Shown here in pieces: positions 11,452-22,825 of a DNA stretch of 64,000 nt. Location: the NCBI GenBank assembly GCA_963971575.1, contig OZ020622.1:5370279-5434278 (forward strand). The letters run 5' to 3'. The position numbers were made by a program, and so were the translations under genes. This DNA comes from Liopterus haemorrhoidalis (taxonomy: Eukaryota; Arthropoda; Insecta; Coleoptera; Dytiscidae). Position 1 is the stretch's first letter, and each line of letters opens with the position of its first letter. Under the pieces are notes generated by a model. It ran no database searches and was not told where the DNA came from. It saw only the letters and a list, made by a program, of their open reading frames with translations.

Positions 11452-12344
11452 CGAGGTATGTAAATTAAGTAACCGGGCTGATTTTTAATTTTTTTTTTAT
11501 TCGAATAAAATTACAATTCAAAATTGTATCCCTCAAAATAACTTCCTTGGGAAGCCACACAGCGCTGGAGATGGTTCTTCCAATCCTCATAGCAGTGCTG
11601 AAACTCGCATTCTGGAATTGGTTTCAGCTGGTCGGTTACGGACGTTTGAATGTTTTCGAGTGTCCCAAAATGATGTCCCTTGAGGTGATTTTTCAATCTT
11701 GGGAAGAGGAAAAAGTCACAAGGACTCAAGTCAGGCGAATAAGGAGGCTGAGGAGCCACAGGAGTGTTTTTACTGGTCCTGTGAAAAGTTTTTTGGAACC
11801 ATTTTTACGCAGATTTTTCTTATCCCTAATTCATTGGTCAAAATCTGATGAACGGTAGTGTGAGTCAAATTCAACTCTTTCCCGATCATTCTGACTGTCA
11901 ACCGACGATCTGAACGCACAAGATCCCGGATTCTGTCGACATTTTCATCGGTTCTTGAAGATGAAGGTCTTCCGCTGCGTGATTCATCTTCAATCAACTC
12001 TTTTCCTTCTGGAAATGCCTTAAACCACAAAAAAACCTGGGTCCTTGATAAAACACGGTCTTCGTAAGCCTGCTGAAGTTTTGCAAAAGTTTCCGTTGCA
12101 TTGTGCCCAAGTCTGAAGTAAGACCTGATAGCACACCGTTGCTCGAATGTCACTCATTTTTAGGACGCATTAGAAAAAACTGTTTCACGAAAAAAATCGC
12201 TGCGGATAACAAAATTACTCTAGCGAGGTCAAACTCGTACTGAAGCGTATCATATGTTCACCTGCTGCCCCTACAAGTCCCGCGTCCCAAATATTGCCAG
12301 GTCAAACGCTGATTCCAGTCCGGTTACTTAATTTACAAACCTCG
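11452..12344 (-). mobile_element. mariner element, internally deleted (family M1, copy 1)
   Basis: Inverted ends begin CGAGGTATGTAAATTAAGTA (left) and, complemented, CGAGGTTTGTAAATTAAGTA (right), flanked by TA at 11450-11451 and 12345-12346. 893 bp against about 1.3 kb for a complete mariner. Two related relics lie at 28718 and 39977. Confidence 0.85.
11511..12153 (-). pseudogene. mariner transposase, deleted (M1 copy 1)
   Basis: The N-terminal part (12153 down to 11770) keeps the helix-turn-helix half: FEQRCAIRSYFRLGHNATE, SRTQVFLWFKAFPEG and LTVRMIGKELNLTHTTVHQI. The C-terminal part (11759 down to 11511) keeps PPYSPDLSPCDFFLFPRLKN, with the last catalytic Asp, through to the final SYFEGYNFEL. 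A deletion removes the first two catalytic Asp residues and joins the halves out of frame, with a stop at the junction. It cannot encode an active D,D34D transposase but could still be mobilised in trans because both termini survive. Confidence 0.85.
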
Positions 12345-12994
12345 TACTATGTGTTTAGAGGGCCAATTATAAAATCTTGCCCAAAGCCCGAAAAAATATA
12401 GTTATAGTCCTGTGTAGGGGCGCTGAATTAAATCTTGCCTAGGGGCGCCAACAACCCTCGCGCTGGTCCTGCTTTAGTCAAATCTTATATGTATCTCCGG
12501 GGCGCACCCATGGTGGGGGGCTTGAGAAATTGTGCCACCACCCATTTTGGTGTGATGCCGTACAGACAGACAGACTGTCATATTTATAAATATTATATAA
12601 ATGATTATGTAGTGTACGGAACCTACTAATATAGTGTAGATTTTCTAATAATACTTTGTGCAGGGTTGTATGGCATTTATTTTAACAATATCCAGGGCTG
12701 TATTACAGTTTTCTACAATCAGCTTTCATGTTATTAGAAACTTTTTTTGTAATTCTGCGAAATATATTTCTAGGAAAAAGAAATGCAATAGCTCTTTAAA
12801 CAAGTAACCACGTGGGGAAATTAAATGTCTGTGTCTTTAAGGGGATAAAGAGAATAAATAGCACAAAAAAGAAATTCTTATTTCTCGGTTAAAATCGGTC
12901 CATCAAAAACGGCAATATTTGTTCCAGGCATACTACCACCTTATTTCGGTAACTTTAACCTCTGCTAGATTTGTCTGTGGCCTTAAATCAGGGG

Positions 12995-14130
12995 TTCGCA
13001 AAATATTGTTCATAGCTACCAAAAGATATAGGAGTGTCTAGAGTTTCTTATTTATGGCTGCGAAACCCTAGACATATATAGGGTGTTTGTTTGAAACGGG
13101 GCACCTCGAATAACTCCTTTATTTTAAGAGATACAAAAAATTCTTCAGAATAAAAGTTAAACTAGACAAAAAGGCCCATCTAAAGATTACTATAAGAATT
13201 CTGAGGCACTTCCGGTTTCACCGGAAATGATGTCAACTTTTGATCTAGTATAGGGAATCGATAATTTTATATTTTTTTCCTAAAAGTACATTAAATTAGA
13301 TTTACAATGACATCAAAAAATCATATTTTTATGTTAACCATTTCAAAATGGCAACCATTTATTTACAAAATAATTATCAACATAAGTTTTACAAGTTGAA
13401 CGTAGCAAGTTTTGAAAACAATAAAAACTTTGGAAAACTTGTGTTGATTATTATTTTGTAAATAAATGGTCGCCATTTTGAAATGGTTAACATAAAAATA
13501 TGATTTTTTGGTGTAATTGTAAAGATAATTTAATGTACTTTTAGGAAAAAAATATAAAATTATCGATTCCCTATGCTAGATCAAAAGTTGACATCATTTC
13601 CGGTGAAACCGGAAGTGCCTCAGAATTCTTATAGTAATCTTTAGATGGGCCTTTTTTGTCTAGTTTAACTTTTATTCTGAAGAATTTTTTGTATCTCTTA
13701 ATATAAAGAAGTTATTCGAGGTGCCCCGTTTCAAACAAACACCCTGTATATATGTTATTTTATCCGCAGAGTCTTAGAAAATAAATCTGCAAAATATTGT
13801 TCATATTGGTCAAAGCATATAGGAGTGTCTAGAGTTTCTTGTTTATGCCTACGAAATCCTAGACATATCTATGTTATTTTATCCGCAGATTCTTAGAAAA
13901 TAAATCTGCAAAATATTGTTCATATCGGTCAAAGCATATGAGTGTCTAGAGTTTCTTGTTTGTCTCTACGAAACCTTAGATATTTCTATATGTTATTTTA
14001 TCCGCAATTTCTTAGAGAATAAATCTGCAAAATATTGTTCATATCGGTCAAACCATATAGGAGTGTCTAGAGTTTCTTGTTTATATCTACGAAACCTTAG
14101 ACATTTCTATATGTTATTTTATCCGCAGTT
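12995..14130 (+). repeat. 119-bp tandem repeat, split by a hairpin element
   Basis: Units contain AAATATTGTTCATATCGGTC, GGAGTGTCTAGAGTTTCTTG and TATGTTATTTTATCCGCA. The last phrase starts at 13751, 13870, 13989 and 14110, giving a 119-121 bp period. A partial unit at 12995-13080 lies left of the hairpin and the rest right of it, so the array existed before the insertion. Confidence 0.85.
13081..13746. mobile_element. 666-bp near-perfect hairpin element (long terminal inverted repeats)
   Basis: The left arm (about 13081-13390) and right arm (about 13435-13744) are inverted copies with only scattered mismatches. They begin GGGTGTTTGTTTGAAACGGG and enclose a loop of roughly 45 bp. The arms share TTCCGGTTTCACCGGAAATG and CATTTCAAAATGG-type phrases. 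Flanking TA/TATA suggests insertion at TA. No coding capacity. A transcript across it would fold into about 300 bp of duplex RNA. Confidence 0.85.
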
Positions 14131-14229
14131 TCACGAGAGTTCCTTACTACTTCTTGATTCCGAACAGATTATAGATAGTCCGCATATCGTCGTAAAACCA
14201 AATTTGAAATCTCTTCATGTTTAAAGTTT

Positions 14230-17150
14230 GTAGTTTCTATTTTCTAAAATGTATTATTTAACGGTAGACAGTACGTCAAGAACATAATAATATTTTATGT
14301 CAATAGTGTAGGTGAAAACAAATATAGAAATTTTTTCTAATTATTTTTACACATTCGTAGGCTGGGAATATGACTAAAAGAAATGAGTTGAAATATATAC
14401 AATTTTGTATTTTGATATATTTGATGAGTTTAAAAAATTAGACAACTTTCTGTTTGGTGACAGATGTAAAAACTTATTTACACATGCGAACCAGATGGTT
14501 TGGACTTTTCTAAAATTCTCTGTGGGGTATAGTCCTAAAGGCGTTTGGGTATAGAATTGCAAAAGCAATAAAATAACTTGTAAAAACCTATTAACCGGTA
14601 CCTCTAAAATTGGTACAGTCACAGCAGAGATAAAATCTATCTTGACAATAATGCTACATAAGGGTACACGTAAAAATATTGTTTACGGCGCCAATTTATG
14701 AGCGTTTACGAAGTACAAGAAATATATATATATATATATAAAAATAGTGTATTCATCTAAATACGTTTTCTTGTTTAATCTACCCTCGTTGACCAACTGT
14801 GGATCAAATTGACTTCTCGTCTACGGTTGGCATTAATTAACATAATTGCAATAAGGAATTGATTCTATTTTCAAGCTTCTGAGCAGTTATGCACCCATAT
14901 TCTTCGTTCGGTAGGTGTTATACTTCAAAGAGGACTGCTCTCAAAATATTAATAAAAAATTTACCCCTTGTCGTTTCAAAATTGCTCTAAAAATACAGAT
15001 ACTCATAAAATACATTATAATTTACTATACAACCAGAGACGTATAAAAAAATGTCTAAGGGAGGTACAGTATCAGGTCCGTACAGAGTTGGATTCAAGTA
15101 ATTCTTACTAAAAATAACTTTAATCTATTTTTAATTTTTCTGGCGGTCTATTAATATTTAATGAGTAATTTTACTATTTAAATATCTTGAATTATGCAGT
15201 ATACAGTGAGAAAATATACTTGAAGAAACATTTTTAATTAAACCAGGATTGAAATACAGAAACGCTCTGTTATTATTACTGTATGAAACTGTGTTTTCAT
15301 TGAAATTATTGTCAGCATTGATTTTTTCAGTGTTTTTTTAACTGGTGGTCTGTGGAGAAATTTAACTGATCCATGTAAATAATTTAACTCAATTAAATTA
15401 ATTATTTTCATATCTTGAAATGTACCAGAAACCGGAACTGTGTCCGGGTCGTGATATTATTGAACATATTCAGATGTTGTATTGTTTAGTCGTAGAATAA
15501 TTTTGAAGTACCGTTCCGGTTTCCGAAAATTTCCATTTCCCTGATTACTATTTATTTAATAAGTTAAATTATACAAATGTATAAAATTTATAAATAGAAT
15601 GCGTATATTGTCAGGCATTTATTTGACTTTTTAGCGGTCCGCTAAACCCATGTACATATCGTTTATCAGAAGTAATCACAGATAGAACATCATAGTAAAT
15701 AAATTAATGTGATGCGTGTATTGGTAGACGCTACGCTGGTCAGATAGAGCGGTAGCGCGTGGTGTCGGCGGGTTAACAATACTGCTAGTTCAAAAATTCA
15801 AGTTGTGTTAGTTGAAGTAAATTTTAAATTTTGATTATTTGTTATTTGTATATTATTGTATTGATTATATTAAATACTAACATCGAAACTTTCCTTCAGT
15901 ATTGTATTTTATTACACTAGATCTTTTGCTAATCATTTGTCATATTTGTTTTTGACATGCGCAGTAGAATTACCGCCTAAGCAACAATGAAACCGTTAAA
16001 AGTAAAAATATTATTAGTGCCTAATGAGTGCTGTTTACACGTTACACGTACCAATTGATGAGAGATCGTATATTGTTTAAACCCTACATAAAATTATTTT
16101 GATAAATTAAACGTTCTTCAATTAAATATCTAAAACCGAAGGTTGTATGTTGGTATTTAGCCTATCATTGAAATAATTTGAATTTTTCGATTGTGAAGCA
16201 TTGATTTATTTTTACGAATTAAAATATTGTTGACAAATTTTTATTTTTCTCTCGAACAATGCCGGGTATGTCTGCTAGTAATAAATAAATAAAAAATTCA
16301 GTTATTTCTATTAACTAAAATATTTTTTTTGTCTTGCAGTTGGCAACATATCTGTCCCTCCTTAACGTCATTCATTCTGTTTCTAAGTCATAAGCACACA
16401 ATTTCTAAATTGGCACAACTTTCTGTTTATAGATTACATTTTAAGTTCTTTGTCTTTTGAGCAAAATTTCAGCATATGGTGTTACTCATTTTGAAAGACA
16501 AGGTAAAAATAGAATGTTTTTACTAAGTTGTATACATCTTTGGCAAACAAATTTATATATCAACACATTAGAAATATTTCAAAAAATATTTTATTTACTT
16601 TCGAGTTGTGTACAGAAATGACCAAGCGTACCTTTGTCTTTGAGGGTTAACTAAAGGACAGTCCTAATTTAAAATATTACTTACAATGGTATAATTTAAT
16701 ACCGGAGAGTAATTCACCCTATATTTTATTAAGATTTAACTGATTCTCTTGAAATTTTTACTGTGTTTGTAGGTGTAACGGATTAGCAAATATTGCTTTT
16801 GTTAAAATGGCCGCGGCTAACAGGAATGCATATCAATTAACTCACGCTCATAAATGTAACGTGATCGTTTTCTATCGCTTACTCACGTACAGGCAATGTT
16901 GCCATTTTAAAATACGAATCGGATCGTTCAAACAGAAACCGCTTTTCTGCAAAGTTGGTTTCACAATTATATATGCAGATTAAATAGCTGCAACAGTTAT
17001 TAATCTTCGAAAAATCTACTCACACGCTCGTATTTTGAGTACTACAGCGAAATAGTGCCATTATTTTCTTTATTATTAGAGATACAAATATACTAAATAA
17101 CAAAGTTGTAGGAGACCAAGGGGGCATCTGTTTATAGAAGAAAATATTTT
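14230..17150. other. no gene recognised; simple repeats
   Basis: AT-rich, mostly unique-looking. A TA run lies at about 14721-14739. The minus frame 14374-14622 has no recognisable domain. A weak tRNA-like phrase (GGTCAGATAGAGCGGTAGCG then TAGTTCAAAAATT) sits near 15738-15800 but is not convincing. Confidence 0.5.
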
Positions 17151-17279
17151 TACCGACCGCCAAAATATATGAGGGAGGTTTTGTGTTCATTTCGACTTTG
17201 ACATTTCAGATTTCGATGGATCTCCACGAATTGAGGTCCCTACATGACGTTTTGACTATTTTTAGCATGATGTCTGTCG

Positions 17280-17335
<56 letters not shown>

Positions 17336-17530
17336 GTCCGTCCGTCTGAGTACACGTGCAGAGCAAATTCGGCTAAAAGGATTTTTATGAAACTTCATAT
17401 TTAAGCTTTTGACATCAATGGCACGAGTAGATCAACTTTTGGTAAAAATCGGTTGACTAGAAATGGGAGTTTACTCGTGTCGATTTTAAAATTTTTGCTA
17501 ATATTTAACAACAGAAAAATATTTCGAATA
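17151..17530 (+). repeat. family Y repeat, copy 1, with TCTG microsatellite
   Basis: Starts TACCGACCGCCAAAATATAT and continues through GATTTCGATGGATCTCCACG and AATTGAGGTCCCTACATG. A TCTG tract follows at about 17277-17345, then ACACGTGCAGAGCAAATTCG and GGCTAAAAGGATTTTTATGA. Matches copies at 46552-48090 and 61489-61905. The predicted peptide across the tract (repeated Val-Cys-Leu-Ser) is a microsatellite artefact. Confidence 0.8.
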
Positions 17531-17663
17531 AATGTATTTAACAAAAGTTGTTATAAAAGTAATAACTAACAACTTTTATTTGAGACATTTTTTGATAAAA
17601 CGAAACATTTTTGAAAAATGTTTGGAAATTTTTTCTAAGTATATATTTTTTCATACTTATATG

Positions 17664-18161
17664 CAAGGCTTTGAACCGGAACTGAACCGAAAACCGAAAA
17701 AAACCGTTATTTTTGTCGGAACGAAAACCGGAACTGAACCGAAAGAAAATATCGGTTTATTTCGGTTCAGATAATGTTTATGTGAGTGAATATAAAATAC
17801 ATTTTATTTAAGATTATTTTTTAAACTGATGAGCAGAAAAAAATCGTAATTTTTTTAATTGAAAAGTAAAAAAAAATGCGCTACTATTATTTCGGGGGGG
17901 GGGCATCCATAACCCCCCCTCTGGCAGCGGCCTTGGTATAATTATCACAAAATAAGGAATAAAATTTTCTTTAAATTATAGTAGAAAATAAATTTCTAAT
18001 ACAAATAAAAGCATTTAAAAATGTATCACTCGGAACTGAACCGAAAACCGAAAAAAAACGTTATTTTTGCCGGAACGAAAACCGGAACCGAACTGATATA
18101 TTTTTTTTTAATTGAACCGGAACGAAAACCGAAACGAAAAAAATAACGGTTCGAAGCCCTG
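17664..18161 (+). mobile_element. hAT MITE with AACCGGAACTGAACCG-rich ends, copy 1
   Basis: Ends are CAAGGCTTTGAACCGGAACT and CGGTTCGAAGCCCTG; the flanks CTTATATG and CTTAAATG (17656-17663, 18162-18169) match at seven of eight bases. The subterminal regions are packed with short ACCGAAAACCG-type repeats. A G-run and a C-run flank ATCCATA near 17895. Same family as 51292-51778 in the opposite orientation. Confidence 0.8.
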
Positions 18162-18169
18162 CTTAAATG

Positions 18170-18800
18170 TAACGTTTCCATGGTAATGATAAATAATATC
18201 TCTGTTAGAAAATATTAGGCCAAGTTATTTCTACTCTGCTGCTAGAATGTATTTTATACAAGTACTTTGTGATGGCGGTCGTTCCTGTGGTGACCACAGC
18301 TGATTTTTTTCACATCTATGCTACTTTTATTCGGTCAGTGTAACGGTTAATTTTTGATTATACTAACATAAATCCTCCATTTTGCTCTGTTAGTTGTTTA
18401 GAACTATATAGATGTTTCTAATATCCGTCGAGTTGTATGTTCATGGATTTATATTAACTTTTCGGAAAACATTTTCAATCGTAAACAAGCATGCGTTTTA
18501 AGATCTGTATAAACAGAATTATTCTTGGAAACTGTTCAGCAAGTTATTTTGGGTTACCGTGTGTGTCATATCCGTGGAAAATATCGTGAGTTGAGATTGC
18601 GTTTTAGAGGGGTTGATGAATTTAACTAACGGTTCCCGTTAGTTCGTATGCGGGTAAATGGTTTTTTTGAACAAATTTTACAGAGTGAGAATTTATCGGG
18701 AAAAGAATTCTGTGGTTTTACTGAAAGACCCATTAAGCTAGGCGTTTCACACATATTGGGTAAAACCTCCGGTGTAGAATAATGAAAGGTATAGTACACT
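18170..18800. other. no gene recognised
   Basis: Unique-looking AT-rich sequence between a hAT MITE and a mariner. No ORF with recognisable similarity. Confidence 0.5.
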
Positions 18801-18810
18801 GGCAGATATA

Positions 18811-20086
18811 CCAGGTCTACAAGTATGAAATGCGGATTTTTTTAAAACTTGCCCCGCAAACAGAGTGTATAGTTCAAAGTTTCAACACATATGGCGTTTG
18901 GTTAATTTATCATTAAGTGTCAAATGCGTATAGGTTATAATTTGAAAAGTGATCATATAGTTTTGTTTTACTGTGTTAAAAATGTCAAATTTTGTGCCAA
19001 ATAAAGAGCATTCGCGGACAGTACTACTGTTTTGTTTTCATTTGAAAAAAACTGCTGCTGAATCATACCGACTGCTTCGAGAAGCTTATGGTGAATATGC
19101 TCCATCGCAAGATACGTGTGAACGATAGTTTCGGCGTTTCAAAAGTGGTGACTTTGATCTTACAGACAAAGAACATGGAAAACCTCCAAAAAAATAAGAT
19201 ACAAAATTGGAAACATTGCTACAGGAAGACGATAGTCAATCAAAAAAACAACTAGCAGAGCAGTTAGGCGTTAGTCAACAAGCTGTTTCCAATCGCCTAC
19301 GAGAGATGGGTAAGATCCAGAAAGTCGGCAGATGGGTTCCACATGCATTGAATGAGAGGCAGATGGAAAAACGCAAAAACACTTGTGAAATTTTGCTTGC
19401 ACGATACAAAAGAAAGTCTTTTTTGCATCGTATCATTACTGGCGATGAAAAATGGATTTATTTTGAAAATCCCAAACGCAAAAAATCATGGATGAACCCA
19501 GGCTCACCATCCACATCAACTGCAAGACCGAATCGCTTTGGCAAAAAGACAATGCTCTGTACTTGGTGGGATCAAAAGGGTGTGGTCTATTATGAATTGT
19601 TAAAACATAGTGAAACAGTTAATACCCAACGCTACCAACAACAACTGAATTGAACCATTCGCTGCTCATAAAACGACCAGAATACGAAAGAAGACAGCAC
19701 AAGGTAATCTTTCTTCACGATAACGCTCCATCACATAAGGCAAAAGCAGTTTGCAACATATTGAAGGCACTCAAGTGGGAAGTGCTACCCCATGCCGCTT
19801 ACTCACCAGACTTGGCCCCTTCAGATTACCACTTGTTCGCATCGATGGGTCACGCACTTGCCGAGCAGCACTTGTTCATATGAATATGTGAAAGAATGGC
19901 TAGATGAATGGTTTGCGGGGAAAGGGGATGAGTTCTACTGGCGAGGATTCACAAATTGCCTGAAAGATGGGAAAAATGTATAACTTCTAATGAAGCATAC
20001 TTTGAATAAATAAACATTTACTGTTCTTTTGAGTTTAATGTGATTTATTTTAAAAAAAAATCCGCATTTCATACTTGTAGACCTGG
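18811..20086 (+). mobile_element. mariner element, near full length (family M2)
   Basis: Inverted termini read CCAGGTCTACAAGTATGAAA, then TGCGGATTTTTTT, and match exactly over about 30 bp. TA flanks lie at 18809-18810 and 20087-20088. At 1276 bp it is the usual size of a complete mariner. The near-identical termini suggest it is not very old, although its gene is already broken. Confidence 0.9.
18982..19983 (+). pseudogene. mariner D,D34D transposase, inactivated
   Basis: The frame opens at ATG 18982 with MSNFVPNKEHSRTVLLFCFH. A DNA-binding half follows (QLGVSQQAVSNRLREMG), then the catalytic core. Catalytic Asp codons are visible at 19444 (TGDEKW), 19719 (HDNAPSH) and 19824 (PDLAPSDYH), the last two separated by 34 residues. 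All three catalytic residues survive. The gene is broken by a TAG at 19126 where Trp is usual, a TAA at 19195, and two compensating frame changes near 19650 and 19870. In the living family the protein binds the terminal repeats and moves the element by cut-and-paste into TA sites. Confidence 0.9.
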
Positions 20087-20089
20087 TAT

Positions 20090-20728
20090 AATCACCCTGT
20101 GCAGTTTGTCGAACGACATTGTAGCGTGAAATGGTCTCATCGTATGATTAAATCGAAACGGTTTAGATACGTCATAACACGCACAAATAGAGATTGTGTC
20201 ATAATTTTTTTATTTCAGAATTAATAATTCATATTTGCAGATGACTCAAAGTAAATATATTACTACATAAATTCATCATTAGATTTGATGGTTTAAAAAT
20301 AATTTAGTAATCAGAAATAGTTTTTTTATATTTATTGAATAGATCTTTATATGTTGGTGTCATTTCTTATCAGGATATTTGACCTTACAGATGGTATTTA
20401 GTTGGTTTAAGAGAAATTAAACAATTTTTGACATATTTCTTATATCAGAATAACGTTTAATATAAATTTAACTAATGCTTTGTTTTAGAAATTGTTAGAT
20501 TGTTATATAATGTTTAATAGTTAACTATAGTTATACTATAACGACATTTTGAAATTCCATAGATGTTAAAGATTAAATGTATCTATTATTTAAGATTGTT
20601 ATTTATCCTTTCACAATGAAATACCGGATCGTGCTTTGCCTCAAACTGTCCAGGATTGTATTAAAATATTTATAATTTCAAGCAAAAGGGTTGAAAGAAT
20701 CTGAAAAGTCTATGATTTGATTGGTTTG
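20090..20728. other. no gene recognised
   Basis: AT-rich sequence with no repeat or coding feature I can name, ending at the TAA target of a PIF-type MITE. Confidence 0.5.
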
Positions 20729-20731
20729 TAA

Positions 20732-20812
20732 TACGCTTTTCACACTAGAACTTTAAGACGAGTGAACTTAAAGTTCATCGAAGTTTAACAATAGTTTGCT
20801 TTGCACATTGCA
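20732..20812 (+). mobile_element. PIF/Harbinger-type MITE, copy 4, truncated
   Basis: TACGCTTTTCACACTAGAAC starts after TAA (20729-20731) and follows copies 1 and 3 through the GTTTGCTTTGCAC region. It then stops abruptly at the left end of X copy C (CAGGGTTTCGCAGG). The rest of the MITE does not reappear on the far side of copy C, so the junction is a truncation or rearrangement rather than a simple insertion. Confidence 0.75.
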
Positions 20813-20853
20813 GGGTTTCGCAGGTATATAATAAATGAAGGCGGCATGCTGAG

Positions 20854-20906
20854 TGTGTTGCGCAAATAGCCTTTGTTGCTGTGCGCCAACAATTTTAACT
20901 AACTAA
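20854..20906 (-). mobile_element. 53-bp micro-insertion with 9-bp direct repeats (micro-repeat copy 3)
   Basis: CATGCTGAG occurs on both sides (20845-20853 and 20907-20915). Removing the insert and one copy restores the sequence seen in X copy A (GGCGGTATGCTG ... ACAAATTTTAC). On the minus strand the insert begins TTAGTTAGTTAAAAT and contains the hairpin GTTGGCGCA/TGCGCAAC. It matches 72-121 and 1871-1919. Confidence 0.7.
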
Positions 20907-21340
20907 CATGCTGAGTTTATAGAACGAATTTTGCTTTGTAGTAATCACGGCAAAATGAACGATAATTTTAAAATAATTTATCGTCTGTTAATCTAGAAGC
21001 TTTAAAAAAAATGTATGTTAAAATATTTTTTTGTTAATTTTAATTTGAATACCTAATACCATTATTTAGGTTTCTAAATATGTGCATTATTTTTTTTATA
21101 TAGCAAGGTTCATTAAGATTTTGAAAATTGCGCCTATGGCTGCCATTGGCTGTTTTAAGTCATATGCTCCGCTCCTCTGGTTTCGTATACATGACACATA
21201 GAATGAAAATATAATTCCAACAATTCAACAATTTACGCTCTTAAAAATTAAATGCAACATTTGCCAAAATATAACTAGAATTTTGACAAAATAATTTAAA
21301 CAAAATAAAAATTAAAAAAAAAAAACAAAAAATAAAATTG

Positions 21341-21415
21341 TTTCCCCTGCCCCGGGAACGAACCATAGTTTGCTGCGTAGCAAGCGAACAGGGTCTTCTA
21401 GTATAGTTACATTAC
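21341..21415 (-). other. tRNA-like cassette of X copy C (variant 3)
   Basis: Minus strand: ACTATACTAGAAGACC in the A-box place, an anticodon-like hairpin TTGCTACGCAGCAA, then a B-box-like TGGTTCGTTCCCGGGG. Flanks match the other X copies but this segment does not. Confidence 0.55.
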
Positions 21416-21944
21416 TATAACTTTTGTACATCGTCAACCAAAAAATACAAAAAAATACGTTATTTTCCGAAAACATAATCTGATCAAAAATTCCTGTTGT
21501 ACTATTCCGGTTCATACCAATGTACATTACTTAGAATTTTTTCAGATTTTTAGTTAAAACCATCTGGGCTACAGGGTGTGGGACAAATTTTTTTTGCACA
21601 ATTTTTGCAAAATTCGCTTCAAAATAATTTATTTTACAAAAATAAAATTTTGATCGTTAATCCACGTAATAAGGGCTTTCATTTGATACCTTACTCGGAA
21701 TTTAAAAAAAAATATTTTTATGTTCGATGAGCACATATTTGTTTATATTTTTAAGGGGATATGTTTTTTAGATGTTTTAGTATTTTTTCTATATGTGGGT
21801 CAAAAAGTTGTATAAGCTTGCCAAATTTCAACTCTCTAGGTTTAGCCGTTTGGCTACAATTTTTACCGAACAGATAGACAGACGACAAAATGACTGTATA
21901 AGGGTTGTTTGGTCATACCTACAAAATCCTAAAAATTAAATTAT

Positions 21945-22680
21945 TCCCTAAATGAAGCCTAATTACAACTTGTTCAGGACACAATACTTAGGTCGAATTG
22001 CCCCCCTCAACAATCAAATTGCCCCCACGTGGGTCGTGGGATAGGGTGCCCATTCGTCATTTTAACATTTTGTCCCGCATTAAGATGCGTCCCGCAAAAG
22101 TCCCGCGTTTTAACATTTTGTCCCGCATTTTGGATTTGGGAGGTGAGTTTTTCTGTAACCAGATGTTTCGATTTACGTTTTATCTTCTAATTATGATATT
22201 TTTCCTCTCCATATATGGGTGTATGACTAATAATTTCTCATATTACTCAAATGAAACTGGTAATAAAAATGTCAAATATCGACAGTTGACTGGCAGTATA
22301 AATCTATTGTCTGTTACACAACGTAATGTCAAAGATATTAACTTGTCAAAACTTGCATTTGAATTAAAATTGACAATTTGTTCATACAATCGTCTTTTGT
22401 ATTAAATATTGTTCTTTTTATGTTAAATACATCATACCAAAATGGTGTATGAATGAATTTTTAAATAGTAAGATAAAATTTCTAAGGAACAAATAGTATT
22501 GTTTTATTGCAAATTATGTATTGTTTTTGAAAATGAATTACACGTTTTATTTTTTAACTGTTTACAAATTTTCTTTCTTATGTAAGTTAAATATAAACAA
22601 TTCTCAACCGATGGGTCTAAACCGGTGTTTCCCAACGTGGGTCCAACGATAGGGTGACCATTTTCTTAAGAAGGCAATGC
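21945..22680. other. hAT-like terminal debris, no gene
   Basis: Contains TAGGGTGCCCATTCGTC near 22042 with repeated TTTTGTCCCGCATT phrases, and a second TAGGGTGACCATTTTC near 22652, both hAT-like termini. CGGTGTTTCCCAACGTGGG near 22623 is another hAT-like end. The frame 21998-22405 has no recognisable domain. Confidence 0.4.
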
Positions 22681-22683
22681 GGG

Positions 22684-22825
22684 ACGGAGCAAAAAAAAAA
22701 GGTCCTTATCTTCCAAACCCAAGTGAAGAGCAAAAAAAAGGTCCATATCTTCCAAATCCAAGTGAAGAGCAAAAAAAAGGTCTTCACCTCCCAAATCCAA
22801 GTGAAGAGCAAAAAAAAAGTAATAG
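22684..22825 (-). repeat. 39-bp minisatellite, cluster 1
   Basis: Three and a half units; GGTCC/GGTCT starts occur at 22701, 22740 and 22779. Each unit reads roughly TCTTCACCTCCCAAATCC then AAGTGAAGAGCAAAAAAAA. This is the reverse complement of the cluster at 24690-25655. The open frames here, on both strands, merely translate the repeat. Confidence 0.85.

Larger units (their letters stand above)
20813..21940 (+). mobile_element. family X element, copy C
   Basis: Begins CAGGGTTTCGCAGGTATATA and ends CATACCTACAAAATCCTAAA. It is the only copy with both the GAAGGCGG block of copy A and the long middle block of copies B, D, E and F. It carries a private tRNA-like cassette at 21341-21415 and a 53-bp micro-insertion at 20854-20906. 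Confidence 0.75.

Noticed and set aside
13916..14224. 102-codon frame with internal repeats
   Set aside because: It reads through the 119-bp tandem repeat and has no gene-like features.
17277..17345. Possible CRISPR array
   Set aside because: It is a simple tetranucleotide tract with no spacers, in eukaryotic DNA.
18982..19983. Active mariner transposase
   Set aside because: All catalytic Asp codons are present, but two stop codons and two frame changes break the gene.
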